Source: Pythium myriotylum (taxonomy: Eukaryota > Oomycota > Peronosporomycetes > Pythiales > Pythiaceae). Taken from it: 64,000 nt of DNA. The position numbers and the translations under genes were made by a program. The notes beneath the pieces were generated by a model, which did no database searches, had not been told where the DNA came from, and saw only the letters and a program-made list of their open reading frames with translations. Location of the stretch: assembly GCA_023091665.1 (NCBI GenBank), contig JALJCQ010000014.1:682001-746000 (forward strand), in the 5' to 3' direction. The stretch's first letter is position 1. Every line of letters starts with the position of its first letter. This document shows positions 10,461 through 20,589 of this stretch, piece after piece.

Positions 10461-11707
10461 ATGAACGTCACGCGCGACGCGTTCCAGCTCGCGATCGAGT
10501 CCGGCGACCTGGCGACGATCGCGCGCTTCGTCTCGCAGGACGCCGTGCAACAAGAAATCCACGAGGACAACCGCTCGATCCACGACAATCCAGACCTCAA
10601 TTCAACGCGGTCGCAACACTCATGGTACTGGCATGAACGCCTCGGGAGCGGGTTCACACCAGGGCCGCTGTTCGCGCTTGTGGCCGCGCGAGGCTTCTTA
10701 CACGTGATCGAGTGGTTCTATGCACCACCACAGGTCGAGATCATAGGCGCCACTCTTGCGCATACGCTCCCACTCGCGCTGAGGTGGGCCGCGACGGGAG
10801 AGAGGATGGCAATCGCCGAATTCCTACTCGAGTCTCCGGTATTCCTCAGGCTGCTGGGCCCGTCGCAACAACAAAATGCTCTTGATGAGGCTCTACGCTC
10901 TGCTGTGTCGCCGGAAATGGTCAGTCTACTCGTATCGCACGGCGCAGACGTCCAGCAGTGTTGCTTTGACGGACATTCTCGGGTTCCTGTGGTCGAGTCG
11001 CTAGCTGATCATGGCATCGTTTTGATAGGGCAGAATCTTCTGAATCCCTCCCAACTTTCGTGGTGTCCCGAGCCAGTGGTGGGTGCTCTTCTCCAACTCG
11101 GTGTCAGTTTGGGGGACTCGCCGCTCCACACAGCAGTGGCATCAAGGAATGCTGGGTTCGTGCGCCTCCTCCTTTTGATGGGTACGCTTGATGTAGACTC
11201 GACGACCAGTGAAGGCAAGACGGCGTTAATGGAAATGTATTGGCGACACTGTGGCTCGAGAGACGGACATCACAATGAAGGATGCTCACATCACCGCCGA
11301 ATTTTTGAGGAGTTGGTACGTTTCGGAACAGACATCGAACTCCGCGATAAAAATGGCTACACGGCGTTGCACTACGCAATCCGAGACAATAACCAGAGTT
11401 TGTTGAGTTATTGCTCGCGCGTCAAGTCGAAAGCAAAGGTCTAGGCTCGGTCCACGTCGACACAACATCACTTGAAATTGCTTTCGAGAAGCTTCGGGAA
11501 TCTGGAAACGACGCAGCGCGGCGTGTGGTATTGACCATGCTCCGATTCGGTGCGTGCGCAATCGCTCTGGGCACGAAGCCTCGCGACTTCTGCAGAGCCA
11601 TTCCAAGCGACGATCCGGGTATTTCACTGAACCCAAGTATCTTTGAGCGCTGCCAAACTCGCGGTGTTGAGTTATCGGATGACGAGGACGACGAAGATAA
11701 CGAATGA
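10461..11707 (+). pseudogene. Ankyrin-type gene 2, one frameshift
   Basis: Starts MNVTRDAFQLAIESGDLATI, the conserved family N-terminus, followed by HSWYWHERLGSGF and ankyrin-like units (SPEMVSLLVSHGADVQ; DSPLHTAVASRNAGFVRLLL; KNGYTALHYAIRDNN). The frame is lost near 11393: frame 1 runs to a stop at 11444 while the next frame continues naturally (EFVELLLARQVESKGLG ... acidic tail DDEDDEDNE, stop at 11705-11707). A single missing base explains it. Either recent decay or a sequencing error. Function as for the other family members is unknown. A perfect 15-bp hairpin lies 111 bp past its stop. Confidence 0.7.
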
Positions 11708-11817
11708 GATAGGTGAGTTTGTCTTTCTCGAGCTGGACCGGCTGTGGAGTCAACGTGGTGAACCCATGGGTATTCTTTTGACATTGAACTATCACGATAT
11801 GTGTCGAAGGGTTTGGA

Positions 11818-11849
11818 CGTTCCGAGATGGATCTATCCATCTCGGAACG
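11818..11849. repeat. Perfect 15-bp hairpin with 2-nt loop
   Basis: CGTTCCGAGATGGAT (11818-11832), loop CT, then its exact reverse complement (11835-11849). Located just downstream of the ankyrin-type gene 2, so a 3'-end signal or a hairpin RNA are both possible; nothing else supports either. Confidence 0.85.
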
Positions 11850-12309
11850 AGTCATACATGCTCAGCTAAACCTAATTGCTACGGTAACAGGTTGAGTTGA
11901 GCTTAGGAAATAGGACGAGTTGAGCGTGTGTGACTCGTCGCGGAAGCATGAAGTGAGCAATTGCAGTGACCATGAATCTTATGTCCGCGCAGTATCGAAT
12001 CCCCATAACCGATAACGATCTTCAACTCCATCCTCACGAAGCATTGCCCGCAGGACTTCATTCTACACGTTTCAACCAATCGATCATTTCGTGGTTGAGC
12101 AACCCCTACACCCAACTGCCCGCACGACCCCTAACCGTAAAGATCCTCATTGGAGGCCGACAAGCTCATCAGCATCGGCTTCTCCGAAGTCTCGACGCCC
12201 CCACGACCGGATTCGCTCACTTCCTCTTTCGCCACGTGTCGCCAAGAAGACTGAAGCTGGACAACTCAAATTCCTCTCCTAGGCCGTCGAAGTGAAATGG
12301 TGTGAATGA

Positions 12310-13334
12310 TGCACGTTGCACAAGATGATGATGATGAAAGTTGGAGTCTATTGGGTTACAACTGTGTGAACGCCTATAGCTTTGGATATGCAATGACAAT
12401 GCGCGGTGCATGTCGGGCCAAGAGAAGCGTGGTGGTCGCCACGAGGGGGGGGGGGGGGGGGGGGGTCACCATGATGGGAGCAAAGATCCCCGTTCCGGGA
12501 CGGTCGGATCCGGTGACGTGCCGCTATGGTTTCTTGAACACACAAACGGCAGTGGCAGCAGTTTATCGCCTCCGAGGGCTGGCAATCGAGTGATGACGCT
12601 CAATATTCGCCATGAGGTAACTGCACTTGCCGGTGGGGGCGGTCGGGCCGCCATGGGTCGGTGTAGCGCGTGGGTCAGTCCTTCGATTGACACACGCGGT
12701 CCGTGATGGAGGTATCTCCTTGGGGGGGCAGAAGCGGTGCAGCGCACACTTCTGGTGGTGGTGAAGCAGCCGCCGCTAGGGCGCTCAATCTTCAATCCTA
12801 CGGAAGCAGCTGAAACAGTCTTGCAAGCGTCGCACGTTTTCTTCGATCAGAGCAAAGCAAGTGAAGCGATCTCGCAAGCGCAGCACGGTCTTCGAGGGGA
12901 GGGAGGGGGGAGGGGGGGAGGAGGCTGAGCCTCGGGGAAAGCGCGGCCTTGATGTCGGGAGCGTCGACAGCGTTGCTGAGTGAAGAACTCCTGAAGAGAG
13001 CTTGCGGGCACCGAGGCTCCGCAGTCGTCTGGTGACTGGGGGGAGGGGCCGCGATAAGGACGCGCACGAGCTCGCGCTCGCTGCGGTCATCGCCGGCCGT
13101 TGGCACGCGCGGGGCGCGCCGACCTCTTGCTCGCGTTCGCTTCCATGCTCTTCCCACGTCGGGCTTGCCACCAGCTGCCGTCGTGGCCGCCACTACACTT
13201 GGTTTCCGTATGCAGGGCGACTTTCATCGGCCACGTGGCAGCTGGTGGCTGGGAGCCAGAGCCGAGGCCTTGGTCCGAAGAGTGGTGGTCACTTGAGCTC
13301 GAGGTTGAAAGTTTGAAAGTGCACGTTGCACAAG
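12310..13334 (-). mobile_element. Short LINE-derived non-autonomous retroelement, copy A, with 15-bp TSDs
   Basis: A 995-bp insertion (12325-13319) bounded by identical 15-bp direct repeats TGCACGTTGCACAAG (12310-12324 and 13320-13334). Read on the minus strand it starts with GAGCTCAAGTGACCA ... CACTCTTCGGACCAAG, shared with copy B (28936-29845). It ends with ...AATAGACTCCAACTTTC followed by a (CAT)n tail. Long TSDs, a simple-repeat 3' tail and a shared 5' start mark target-primed reverse transcription of a defined transcript. Near the 5' end a minus-strand ORF begins MAATTAAGGKPDVGRAWKR, loosely similar to the matching part of copy B. It contains a run of 21 G (12445-12465). Confidence 0.75.
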
Positions 13335-13399
13335 GTTTGCGGCAATCAAGACAGGTCGCTCAGAATCTGGTGTGGGAGGATGGCGGATAGCGTTCTTTC

Positions 13400-14010
13400 C
13401 ACAGACTGAGTGTTGAAGACGTTCTAGAAATCGACGTGAATTGGAAATGGTGGCATCAGTCTGCTCATGAATAGCCCTCTTATCCACGAGTAGTTATGGC
13501 CATGCGGTTGACGGTGCCTGTCGACTGCCAGATACGTATGCGTCGCAGTTGATCTGCTCCTCATTTACCACAACGAGGACATCATGCTATGGTGAAAATC
13601 ACCGTAGCATGATGTCCTCGTTGTGGCAGGCAGTGCTTGGCTCTGGTGGACACTGGTGTTATGGTTGAACATTAACACTTCGTGATTATCCCTGAAGTGG
13701 GCATACGTACAGAGTGGGTAGGGGGCTACAAATTCCAAGTAAAGTACAAGGTAGCGTTCCTTACATCGCCACATATTTTACTGTGATTCGATTTTGATTG
13801 TGGAAGACGCTCTAGGCGTCGGGGTGGACCCTAGAGAGATTGCTGGTAATGGCGACAGCAGTCAGCCAGCTTATGAATAGCTCCCTAATCCACGGTTGCT
13901 ATGGGCATTCATTTGGCGGCGCCTGTCGACTGCAAGATGCTTCCGCGTCGTCATCCATCAGCTCATTGCCATATGAGGATATCATCATACGATAAGAATC
14001 GCCCTACAAC
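13400..14010. repeat. Diverged direct repeat, about 210 bp, spaced 400 bp
   Basis: Blocks near 13405-13565 and 13803-13970 share order and many short identities: GAAGACG(T/C)TCTAG, CATGAATAGCC / TATGAATAGCT, ATCCACG, a GGCGCCTGTCGACTGC-like core, and TCAGCTCATT/TCTGCTCCTCATT. Identity looks moderate. Only the first block is followed by the long hairpin at 13568-13626. No coding potential seen. Confidence 0.5.
13568..13626. repeat. 28-bp hairpin with AAA loop
   Basis: Left arm 13568-13595 and right arm 13599-13626 are reverse complements with one mismatch around a 3-base loop (core GAGGACATCATGCTA). The longest hairpin in the gene-poor part of the window. Confidence 0.88.
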
Positions 14011-14672
14011 CAGTGTTTGTCCTTGCCAGCAGTATCTAGCTCACAGTGTGAGAGAAACGAAGACACGAGCATCTACCTCTTTCCAAAAGCCAATGGTCCA
14101 TCGAAACGAATCACGAACTGGTGATTTACTGTCGTGGATAACAAGAAGACAGTTCGCATGGTCCCTGCTCCTTCCACCACAGATGGCAAGATTCTTCTGG
14201 CACTGTTGAGTGCAATGCCACTCAATAACTCGTGCGCACACGGGAGGCGAAAGTCAGCATCACGTCTGTCCTCAACACGCCAAAGAAATTATGGTAAACG
14301 CACGGAACGCCAATCGGTTTATTACGCAGTTTCCCTGCCGGTGTTCCCGATATTACTTCCAGCCAATTCCTCGCGTCGCGAGATGGTTTTGTAATATTTG
14401 ATGCTCTCACTCACACTTAACCGTAACAACAGACTGGTACTGTACCGAGAGCTTAACACTGCGCAAGCAGCGAGAGATCTTGCCATGACCTGCAAACTAT
14501 TCACTGCAACTCAACACGCTTGATGCTTCGGCAAATCCTCCCCAAGAAAGACAATACCTGGAAGACCATCTAGAAGACAGATGGTTTCGCCGAATGACTT
14601 CACCTCTCCAGTGAGGACAGCCCACTCCCCTCCGAGTCTTTCTCTCTGGCCAACACCGCCAGTACTCGATCT

Positions 14673-14686
14673 CTCATTCTGAAATT
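14673..14686 (+). promoter_or_regulatory. Oomycete initiator-like element
   Basis: CTCATTCTGAAATT fits the oomycete Inr plus flanking AWTT pattern and sits 55 bp upstream of the ATG of the AA17-like pseudogene, the usual distance for oomycete transcription starts. Confidence 0.5.
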
Positions 14687-14740
14687 CACCTTCAACCTCA
14701 CAAGACATCTTTCCTATCATCCTCCCGCTCTTCGATTACG

Positions 14741-15532
14741 ATGGTCTCCTCCACCACCGCTCTCTCGGCCATCACGGTCACTGCGCTCGCAGCCTTGGGT
14801 TCGGTCGACGCTCATGGCACACTTTCCAAGCCTGCGGTTAAGTTCACAGGCCCAACATCATCCTTCGATCCCGGAAGCTACGCGACGATCGTGCCCCGGG
14901 ACTCGCTGACACCTGTCAACGGTGAGAGCTGGATCAACGAAAAGGAAAGCCCCAAACATGCGGAGGTTTTTGATCACGCGTTCAAGGCTTCGAAGTACAA
15001 GACGCTCAGGGAGTTCATAACAGCCAAGCAAACACTTCGTGGAGGCCGCACTGGGCCACCGCGCACGCTCGAGTGTGGCTTCACGGACCCTACGAGCGGC
15101 GACGTGCAGCCGTTGGCCGATCAAGTCGAGTATTATTAAGGTGGGATGAACCATGATGGGCCGTGCGAGATCTGGTGCGACAACGAGATTGCGCTGCCAT
15201 ATAACGCCAACTGCCGACTGGCCTACCCCGGCGGTAAACTCCCGTACCAAAAGGCCAAGTGCGTCGGCAAGAAGCGCCTGACGGCGTACTGGCTGTCGCC
15301 GGCATTGGTTTGGGAGGTGTACACCCAGTGTGCCAAAATCGGGAGCGGCACGCGGTCGCTTGACTTTGACGACCTCGCTGAGATGACTTCGCACAACACC
15401 ACAGATGTAGACGAGTAGGTCGTCACGGGAGATGAAGGGGCCACACACGCCGAGAGGAAGAAGACGATCAATACTGTCTTCAACAATGACCCCACCCCTG
15501 AGGCGCAGGAGACCAGCAACGAGTCGGATTAG
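14741..15532 (+). pseudogene. AA17-like lytic polysaccharide monooxygenase, two in-frame stops
   Basis: Begins with a clear signal peptide (MVSSTTALSAITVTALAALG SVDA) whose predicted cleavage exposes HGTLSKPAVKF, the N-terminal His needed for the copper histidine brace. Later segments match the oomycete AA17 pattern: ECGFTDPTSGDVQPLADQVEY, then MNHDGPCEIWCDN (likely second brace His), Cys pairs, and RLTAYWLSPALVWEVYTQCAKI. AA17 enzymes oxidatively cleave pectic homogalacturonan. The frame is kept throughout but broken by TAA at 15137-15139, immediately before GGMNHDGPC, and TAG at 15416-15418; it then stays open to TAG at 15530-15532 with an acidic, Ser/Thr tail. Both stops are in the same frame, so this is a nonsense-mutated gene rather than an intron. 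Confidence 0.8.
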
Positions 15533-16379
15533 TTGATCCTCGCACAGGTTTTGTACTAGTGAATGTGCTCAGTGTCGTAGTATCCTCCAAGCATTTTAAT
15601 GAGACACGTGTGTGTATGATGCCTCGCTGGACCGATTTGGGAGCTTCAGCCGTATCGGTGCCTCACATCATCTGGGGACGCCAAGTCGCAACGCCATTGT
15701 GGGCACGGAGTCTGCGGGCGCTCGATGGACGCGGCCGCGAAGACTGATCTCATGGCTGCAGTCTACACATGTGGGCTTCCACGTCTAGCACAAGATCTGG
15801 GAATAACCCACTCTCCCCACGTTTGTTCTTCTTCGCTTCAGAAGTACGAGAACGTGCGGCTCCTGTGGCTTTACCATCACACTCGACAGCTTGCTGATAG
15901 CTCAGCGTGCGCCACTGGCGCTTCTTCGGGGGCGCACGCACCACAATGTCAGCTCTGCGTACAATGGCTGCCGAAATTCTCGCTGCCATCCGTCAATGCA
16001 GACGAGCGTCAAGTGGCTTAACGCTGGTCTGCTTTGACAGACGACTTGGGCTTGAGTCAATCCCAAGTCGTCGAACTGCTCAGGAAAGTAGAGCCGTTTG
16101 AGGACGCCGAAGCGGGCAGCAGCGTTCGCGCGCAGAGGTCGAGCAGATGACCGAAGATAAAGCGCAACGCGTACGTACCCTAGCGGCTTGTTACCCGCGC
16201 GCGTGAGATCGGATACGATGGCATAAGACAGAGGTCACGCCGTCGTCGCCGTGGCCGTGGTGACGTTCCGCCACGCGCAAGCGCGACCTCTGGCTTTTCC
16301 TTGAGGCTGTTGCCGTGGATTATAGCCGAACGCTTGCGCGGTTGCGAGTGACAGCGAGCATTGGTCACGTGGCTCGACG
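15533..16379. other. Gene-poor region with one hairpin
   Basis: No supported ORF. An 11-bp hairpin GACGACTTGGG/CCCAAGTCGTC lies at 16040-16072. A short stretch near 16000-16100 shares words (GGTCTGCTTTGAC, AACTGCTCAGGAAAGT) in opposite orientation with 37030-37090, suggesting remnants of a common repeat. Confidence 0.35.
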
Positions 16380-17166
16380 TGACCTATTGCCTGACCAAGT
16401 GGATATGTGCATACAAAAGACGCTGAACTGACCTACAAATTGACCTGTTTTAGACGCTTCCCCTCTCAGCGATATATTCGCGCCGTGGTCGAGCACAACC
16501 CTCACCATCGGGATGGAATTGCTGAAGAGGGTCAAGTCCAAACAAGCAGCATGTACGATAGCCGTCTTTTCGTCCATTCCGCGGCTGTCAACGTCGACAT
16601 ATCCGGATATGCTTCGGTCAGCAGCAGTACCTGAACTAACTCAAAATACCATCTCTTTGCAGCGCCAAGAAGCGCGTGATTCTATTTCATCAAAGACCGA
16701 CGAGAGGATCTTGGCGCCGTGAGCAAGGAGCACAGTCACCATTTCATGGTCGCAGGATGCCGCCACTGCATTGTTTGATATGATCTACTGTATTTCGGGA
16801 AGAACGCGTCGGACCTGAGCAAGATCTCGAGGACACCTGCGCGGCCGTGACGCGCTGCAGTCGTGATCGTGTCCATGAGAAAAGACGCGACATCGCCCAT
16901 GAGCTGTGTTTGCGCGAAGAGTCGTTCGACGAGATCCACGTACCCACGCTGGGCCACAATAGAGAAGATCGGGATGCTTCCTAACGGAGAGTTCGTCGGC
17001 CGATAGAGGAACCACTCGTTCGACGAAGGGGTGTCGTGGGTCCCAACGCACACGCCTGTGTCGCGGACTTTGGTCTGTACGTCTTCCTGCGACAAATACG
17101 AGACCACGGCAGACAGGTCGCCGCGCTTGACGGCCCGTAGGAAGGCTGATCGCGACGTCCGCGCCA
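16380..17166 (-). pseudogene. Ankyrin-type gene 3, decayed (left copy)
   Basis: Starts MARTSRSAFLRAVKRGDLSA with the family N-terminal block, then WFLYRPTNSPLGSIPIFSIV. The frame breaks near the codons for SRSYQTMQ (about 16770) by one base. Downstream, fragments such as GYVDVDSRGMDEKTAIVHAA and MVRVVLDHGANISLRGEA (16380-16640) are recognisable ankyrin remnants in shifting frames. It is divergent from ankyrin-type gene 4, with 85 bp between the two start codons. The part from 16706 upward is the left arm of IR1; below that the sequence differs from the mirrored copy. Confidence 0.7.
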
Positions 17167-17251
17167 TGTCGCCGATGGGTCGTCTGCCCCAACTGGTATT
17201 ATCCAGTTCGTACTTCGAAGGAGAAATGTAGCCAAGTACACGTGCGAACTC

Positions 17252-18574
17252 ATGAGGAGCTCTGTTTGGAAGTTCGCACCTGATTTCCAAGAGTCGGCGA
17301 CGAGAATGGAGGATGCAGTGACGCGACGCGCCTTCCAGGCCGCCATGGACAGCGGCGACTTGTCAACCATCGAGAGATACGTGGCGCAGTCGCATGTGCA
17401 GCGAGAGATCCGAGCGACGGACGGCGTGCCGCTTTGGTGCGCGCGGTATGACGACCCGCACTACTCACTGTTCAACATCGCGGCCGAGAGAGGGTTCGCG
17501 GACGTGATCCACTGGTTCTTCGTGCTCCACCACAGCCTCGTCGCTCGTACGCTCGTGTGGGTCTTGCCACAGACACTCGAAGAAGCTGCGCGCAGCGGCC
17601 ACGTCGAAATCGTCGATCTACTGCTATCGTCTCAGGCATTCTCAAGCCAAAGCGATGCCGAGCAACAGCACCTACTCGATTCGTTGATTTCAGATTGTCC
17701 ATGGGAATATGTGTGCCGTTTGCTAATCACCCACGGCGCAAACGTGAACGCCGTGGACGTGGACAACATCCAGCCGGATCAACTTGCGGGATATCTTATC
17801 GATGAAGGTTTCTTTGTGGTCGGCTTCGAGGTGAGTGAAACGGCCGATGTTACATCACAGTCAATCGAAATATCTCGCCGCTTGCTCGACCACGGCGCGG
17901 TCTTTCATAAAAGCACGCTGCACAAGGCCGCGAAGAAGGGGCTTCTTGATCTCGCCGTTCTTTTGCTCACTCGTGGATATGTGGACGTGGACACAAAGGC
18001 AACGGTTGAGCACTCGACCGCGTTAGTCCAGGCAGCGGACTCATATGATGAAAATTCGAGTCTCGCACTTGTCCAGCTATTGCTGGACCACAGCGCGAAC
18101 GACTCGCTACCTGATGCGCGTGGTCGTCTGGCGGTTCACGCTGCAGTGGAGAGACAAAGTCTAGAAGTACTGAAGCTTCTGCTGGACCACCGACTCGCAA
18201 CGCATGGATCCGAGGCGATCCACGATGACCCACATCTCTTGGAAGTAGCACTGGACGCCTGGATGTTCAGTAGAATGCCAGATGACTTCGCTGTGCTGAC
18301 GATGGTGATCGAGTATCGAGGATGTTTGTATACACGCGGCGTGTCCATTCGTGATCGTCTGGTCGGCTCCGAGGAAGCAAACAAGCTGCTAGCCACCAAC
18401 GAGCACCTCTTCAAGCCGTGCCAGCTATGCAAACGACTCGGTCAAACCGCCAGTGCTTCCTTGTATCCGCCACCCAATACAACTTCGACTGATGATCTCT
18501 TCCAGTCCCTCATCGCACGAACTCTGATTCCCATGGAATTCACGGCAGATTACATGCCTGGAGGCTGTGAGTAG
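17252..18574 (+). CDS. Ankyrin-repeat family protein 4 (left copy)
   Basis: Intact 440-aa ORF; the conserved family start MEDAVTRRAFQAAMDSGDLS lies 18 codons in (17306) and may be the true start. Ankyrin-like helical units run through the middle and end: FNIAAERGFADVIHWFF, EYVCRLLITHGANVNAVD, STLHKAAKKGLLDLAVLLL, GRLAVHAAVERQSLEVLKLL. Its C-terminus has a conserved block (VIEYRGCLYTRGVSIRDRL, then HLFKPCQLCKRLG) shared with ankyrin-type gene 5 and, more weakly, gene 1. No signal peptide or membrane segment; soluble interaction protein of unknown partner. Divergently transcribed from gene 3 with 85 bp between starts. Confidence 0.8.
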   Translation: MRSSVWKFAPDFQESATRMEDAVTRRAFQAAMDSGDLSTIERYVAQSHVQREIRATDGVPLWCARYDDPHYSLFNIAAERGFADVIHWFFVLHHSLVARTLVWVLPQTLEEAARSGHVEIVDLLLSSQAFSSQSDAEQQHLLDSLISDCPWEYVCRLLITHGANVNAVDVDNIQPDQLAGYLIDEGFFVVGFEVSETADVTSQSIEISRRLLDHGAVFHKSTLHKAAKKGLLDLAVLLLTRGYVDVDTKATVEHSTALVQAADSYDENSSLALVQLLLDHSANDSLPDARGRLAVHAAVERQSLEVLKLLLDHRLATHGSEAIHDDPHLLEVALDAWMFSRMPDDFAVLTMVIEYRGCLYTRGVSIRDRLVGSEEANKLLATNEHLFKPCQLCKRLGQTASASLYPPPNTTSTDDLFQSLIARTLIPMEFTADYMPGGCE

Positions 18575-18938
18575 GAAATACAAGTTCTGCATCCAACGCC
18601 GATATCTATGATGTCATTTGATGGGGTTCAGTTGTCAATCCACTCCCAGGTATTACTACTACGTAGTACCGTCGTACTCCTCCTGGCAATACTACCAACG
18701 GACTACAGGTCGGGGCCAAACGCCATCGACAACTGCATGTACAACGAGATCCTTCCAGCTTTGATCATCCAAGATACATTGTTCTCTTATCGGATAGAAC
18801 GAACTCGTACAGTTGTGACACTAGTATATATCCACGCTTGGTACGCGAGACAGCCGCTCTCTAACTCACGCGACTGCCCCACTCTCACTCAATCTCAATC
18901 TCACTCTCACTCTCACTCTCAGGCTGCGACCAACTGCT

Positions 18939-20456
18939 TTACGCCTTGGCCTTCTCCTCCTTCTTCGCGAACGAGTCCTTCTCGAGGTGGTCCAGCTGCA
19001 GGTTCTCGAGCGCCGCGCCGCCCAGATCCTTATCGTGGGCCGCATCGAACTCCTGGCCGCGGCGCTCCGGACCCAAGAACGTCATCACGAAGAGGTACGC
19101 GTAGACCATGAACATGAGCGCGCAGATGACGCGCGCGTAGTCGTGGCGCTCCTTGCCGTCCGGGCCAGGCGGCAGCGGGTACGACTCGCTGAGCTTGGAC
19201 TCGATGGTCGCCGTCGTGGACGAGATGAGGTTACCGAGCTGGTAGGCCGTGCCGGCGACGAAAGTGCTGTACTTTGGCGGCGACAGCTCCATGAGGTGGA
19301 TCGGGATGACACCCCAGGCACCCTGCACGCACGCCTGCATGAGGAAAGCCGGCAGCATGATGAGCGTCGTCTTGGTGTAGCAGTACGGGTAGAGCATGGC
19401 AGCCGCGATGACCACGACGACCATGATGCTGAGACGACGACCAAAGACCTGCGAGTAGTATCCGACGAAGGTGCCGCCGACGATGGCGCCGAGCTTGGCG
19501 ATGACCATGGTGATGGTGACCTGGTCGGCGTTGAACTGGAGCGTGTTCTTGAGCAGCGTCGGGTAGAGATCCTGCGAGCCGTGGGACATGAAGTTCATGC
19601 CGGCCATGAAGAAGACGAGGTAGAAGAGCAGGAGCCAGTTGCGCTTGAAGACGATCTTGCCCTCGGCGATGAAAGTGGCGGCGACGTTGCCCGTGGCCTC
19701 ACGCAGGCGCTGGCGTTCCTGGAAGACCTTGGTCTCCGGCAGCGTGAGACGCCACAAGATGATGAGCAGCGGCGGGCAGCCACCGAACCAGAAGAGCGGG
19801 CGCCAGCCGTGGCCCATGGTGTCGACGAAGGCGCGCGAGAAGACGACGGCGAGCAAGTAGCCCGTGGCGTATCCCTGCTGGAGGATGCCCGAGATGATGC
19901 CTCGCGCCTCTGGCGGTGCGTCTTCGAGTGCCGTGGCCGTGCAGTTGCCCCAGACGCCACCCATGGCGATACCGAACATGGCACGCACGACCATGAACTG
20001 CTCGTAGGTGTTGCAGAAGCCCGTGGCGAGCTCGAGGATGGTGAAGAGCAGGTTGTTGATGATGAAGGGCCACTTGCGGCCATAGCGATCGGCCGCGATA
20101 CCGAAGAGCGTCGAGCCGATGGCGCGCAGCATGAGCGTGATGGAGATGCCCCAGGTGATGTCGGTCTTGGACTTGCCGAAGGTCTCGGCCAGCTCCTCGA
20201 GCGTCATGGAGACCGTGAAGAAGTCGAAGGCGTCCCAGGTCCAGGCCGCGAAGGCGACACCGAAGCTGGACCACTGGTACGCGTTGAGCGTGCCGAGCAG
20301 AGTGAACGGGTTGGGCACCTTGGTCATCGGCGGCTTGAGCGTCGTCACACGGGAGCGGAGGTACTCGCCGACCGTGGTCTTGTGCTCGGGGGGCGGGGCC
20401 GCGACGCCGTGGGCATCGGGCGTGGTCACGACGTGGTAGTTGGTGTCGTTGGCCAT
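18939..20456 (-). CDS. Jen1-like monocarboxylate/H+ symporter (MFS, SHS family), left copy
   Basis: 505 aa from MANDTNYHVVTTPDAHGV. Twelve hydrophobic segments in two halves. WTWDAFDFFTVS in TM1 and the TM2-3 loop GIAADRYGRKWPF are typical of the family. In TM7, NFMSHGSQDLYPT fits the Jen-family signature Nxx[S/T]Hx[S/T]QDxxxT, which is needed for lactate/pyruvate-type carboxylate transport in fungi. Expected to import short-chain carboxylates with protons at the plasma membrane. A further upstream Met is in frame but would add low-complexity leader sequence. Identical copy at 23336-24853. Confidence 0.9.
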   Translation of the reverse strand: MANDTNYHVVTTPDAHGVAAPPPEHKTTVGEYLRSRVTTLKPPMTKVPNPFTLLGTLNAYQWSSFGVAFAAWTWDAFDFFTVSMTLEELAETFGKSKTDITWGISITLMLRAIGSTLFGIAADRYGRKWPFIINNLLFTILELATGFCNTYEQFMVVRAMFGIAMGGVWGNCTATALEDAPPEARGIISGILQQGYATGYLLAVVFSRAFVDTMGHGWRPLFWFGGCPPLLIILWRLTLPETKVFQERQRLREATGNVAATFIAEGKIVFKRNWLLLFYLVFFMAGMNFMSHGSQDLYPTLLKNTLQFNADQVTITMVIAKLGAIVGGTFVGYYSQVFGRRLSIMVVVVIAAAMLYPYCYTKTTLIMLPAFLMQACVQGAWGVIPIHLMELSPPKYSTFVAGTAYQLGNLISSTTATIESKLSESYPLPPGPDGKERHDYARVICALMFMVYAYLFVMTFLGPERRGQEFDAAHDKDLGGAALENLQLDHLEKDSFAKKEEKAKA

Positions 20457-20549
20457 GGTAGTGGTGGAGGTGGTGGTGGTTGGGCTTGGCCTGGCTGGGT
20501 TTTGTTGTGTTTGTGTTGTGAAGGCCGAGCCGCTTGTGTGGTGGTCCGC

Positions 20550-20565
20550 AAAAAGCAGAATGAGG
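20550..20565 (-). promoter_or_regulatory. Initiator-like element of the permease gene (left copy)
   Basis: On the coding strand CCTCATTCTGCTTTTT, close to the oomycete Inr/flank consensus, about 95-110 bp upstream of the ATG and duplicated at 23227-23242. Inference from consensus only. Confidence 0.45.
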
Positions 20566-20589
20566 CTTTGGCTTCTGGTGCTGGAGGGA

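Larger units (their letters stand above)
16706..20589. repeat. Inverted repeat 1, left arm (3,884 bp)
   Basis: Every position p here matches the complement of position 43792-p, i.e. 23203-27086. The encoded proteins (440-aa ankyrin type, 505-aa permease) are identical in both arms. Left boundary lies inside ankyrin-type gene 3, right boundary in the 5' leader of the permease gene. Confidence 0.93.

Noticed and set aside
12785..13193. Pro/Arg/Ser-rich ORFs in retroelement copy A as host genes
   Set aside because: They lie wholly within an insertion bounded by TSDs; at best an ORF1 remnant.
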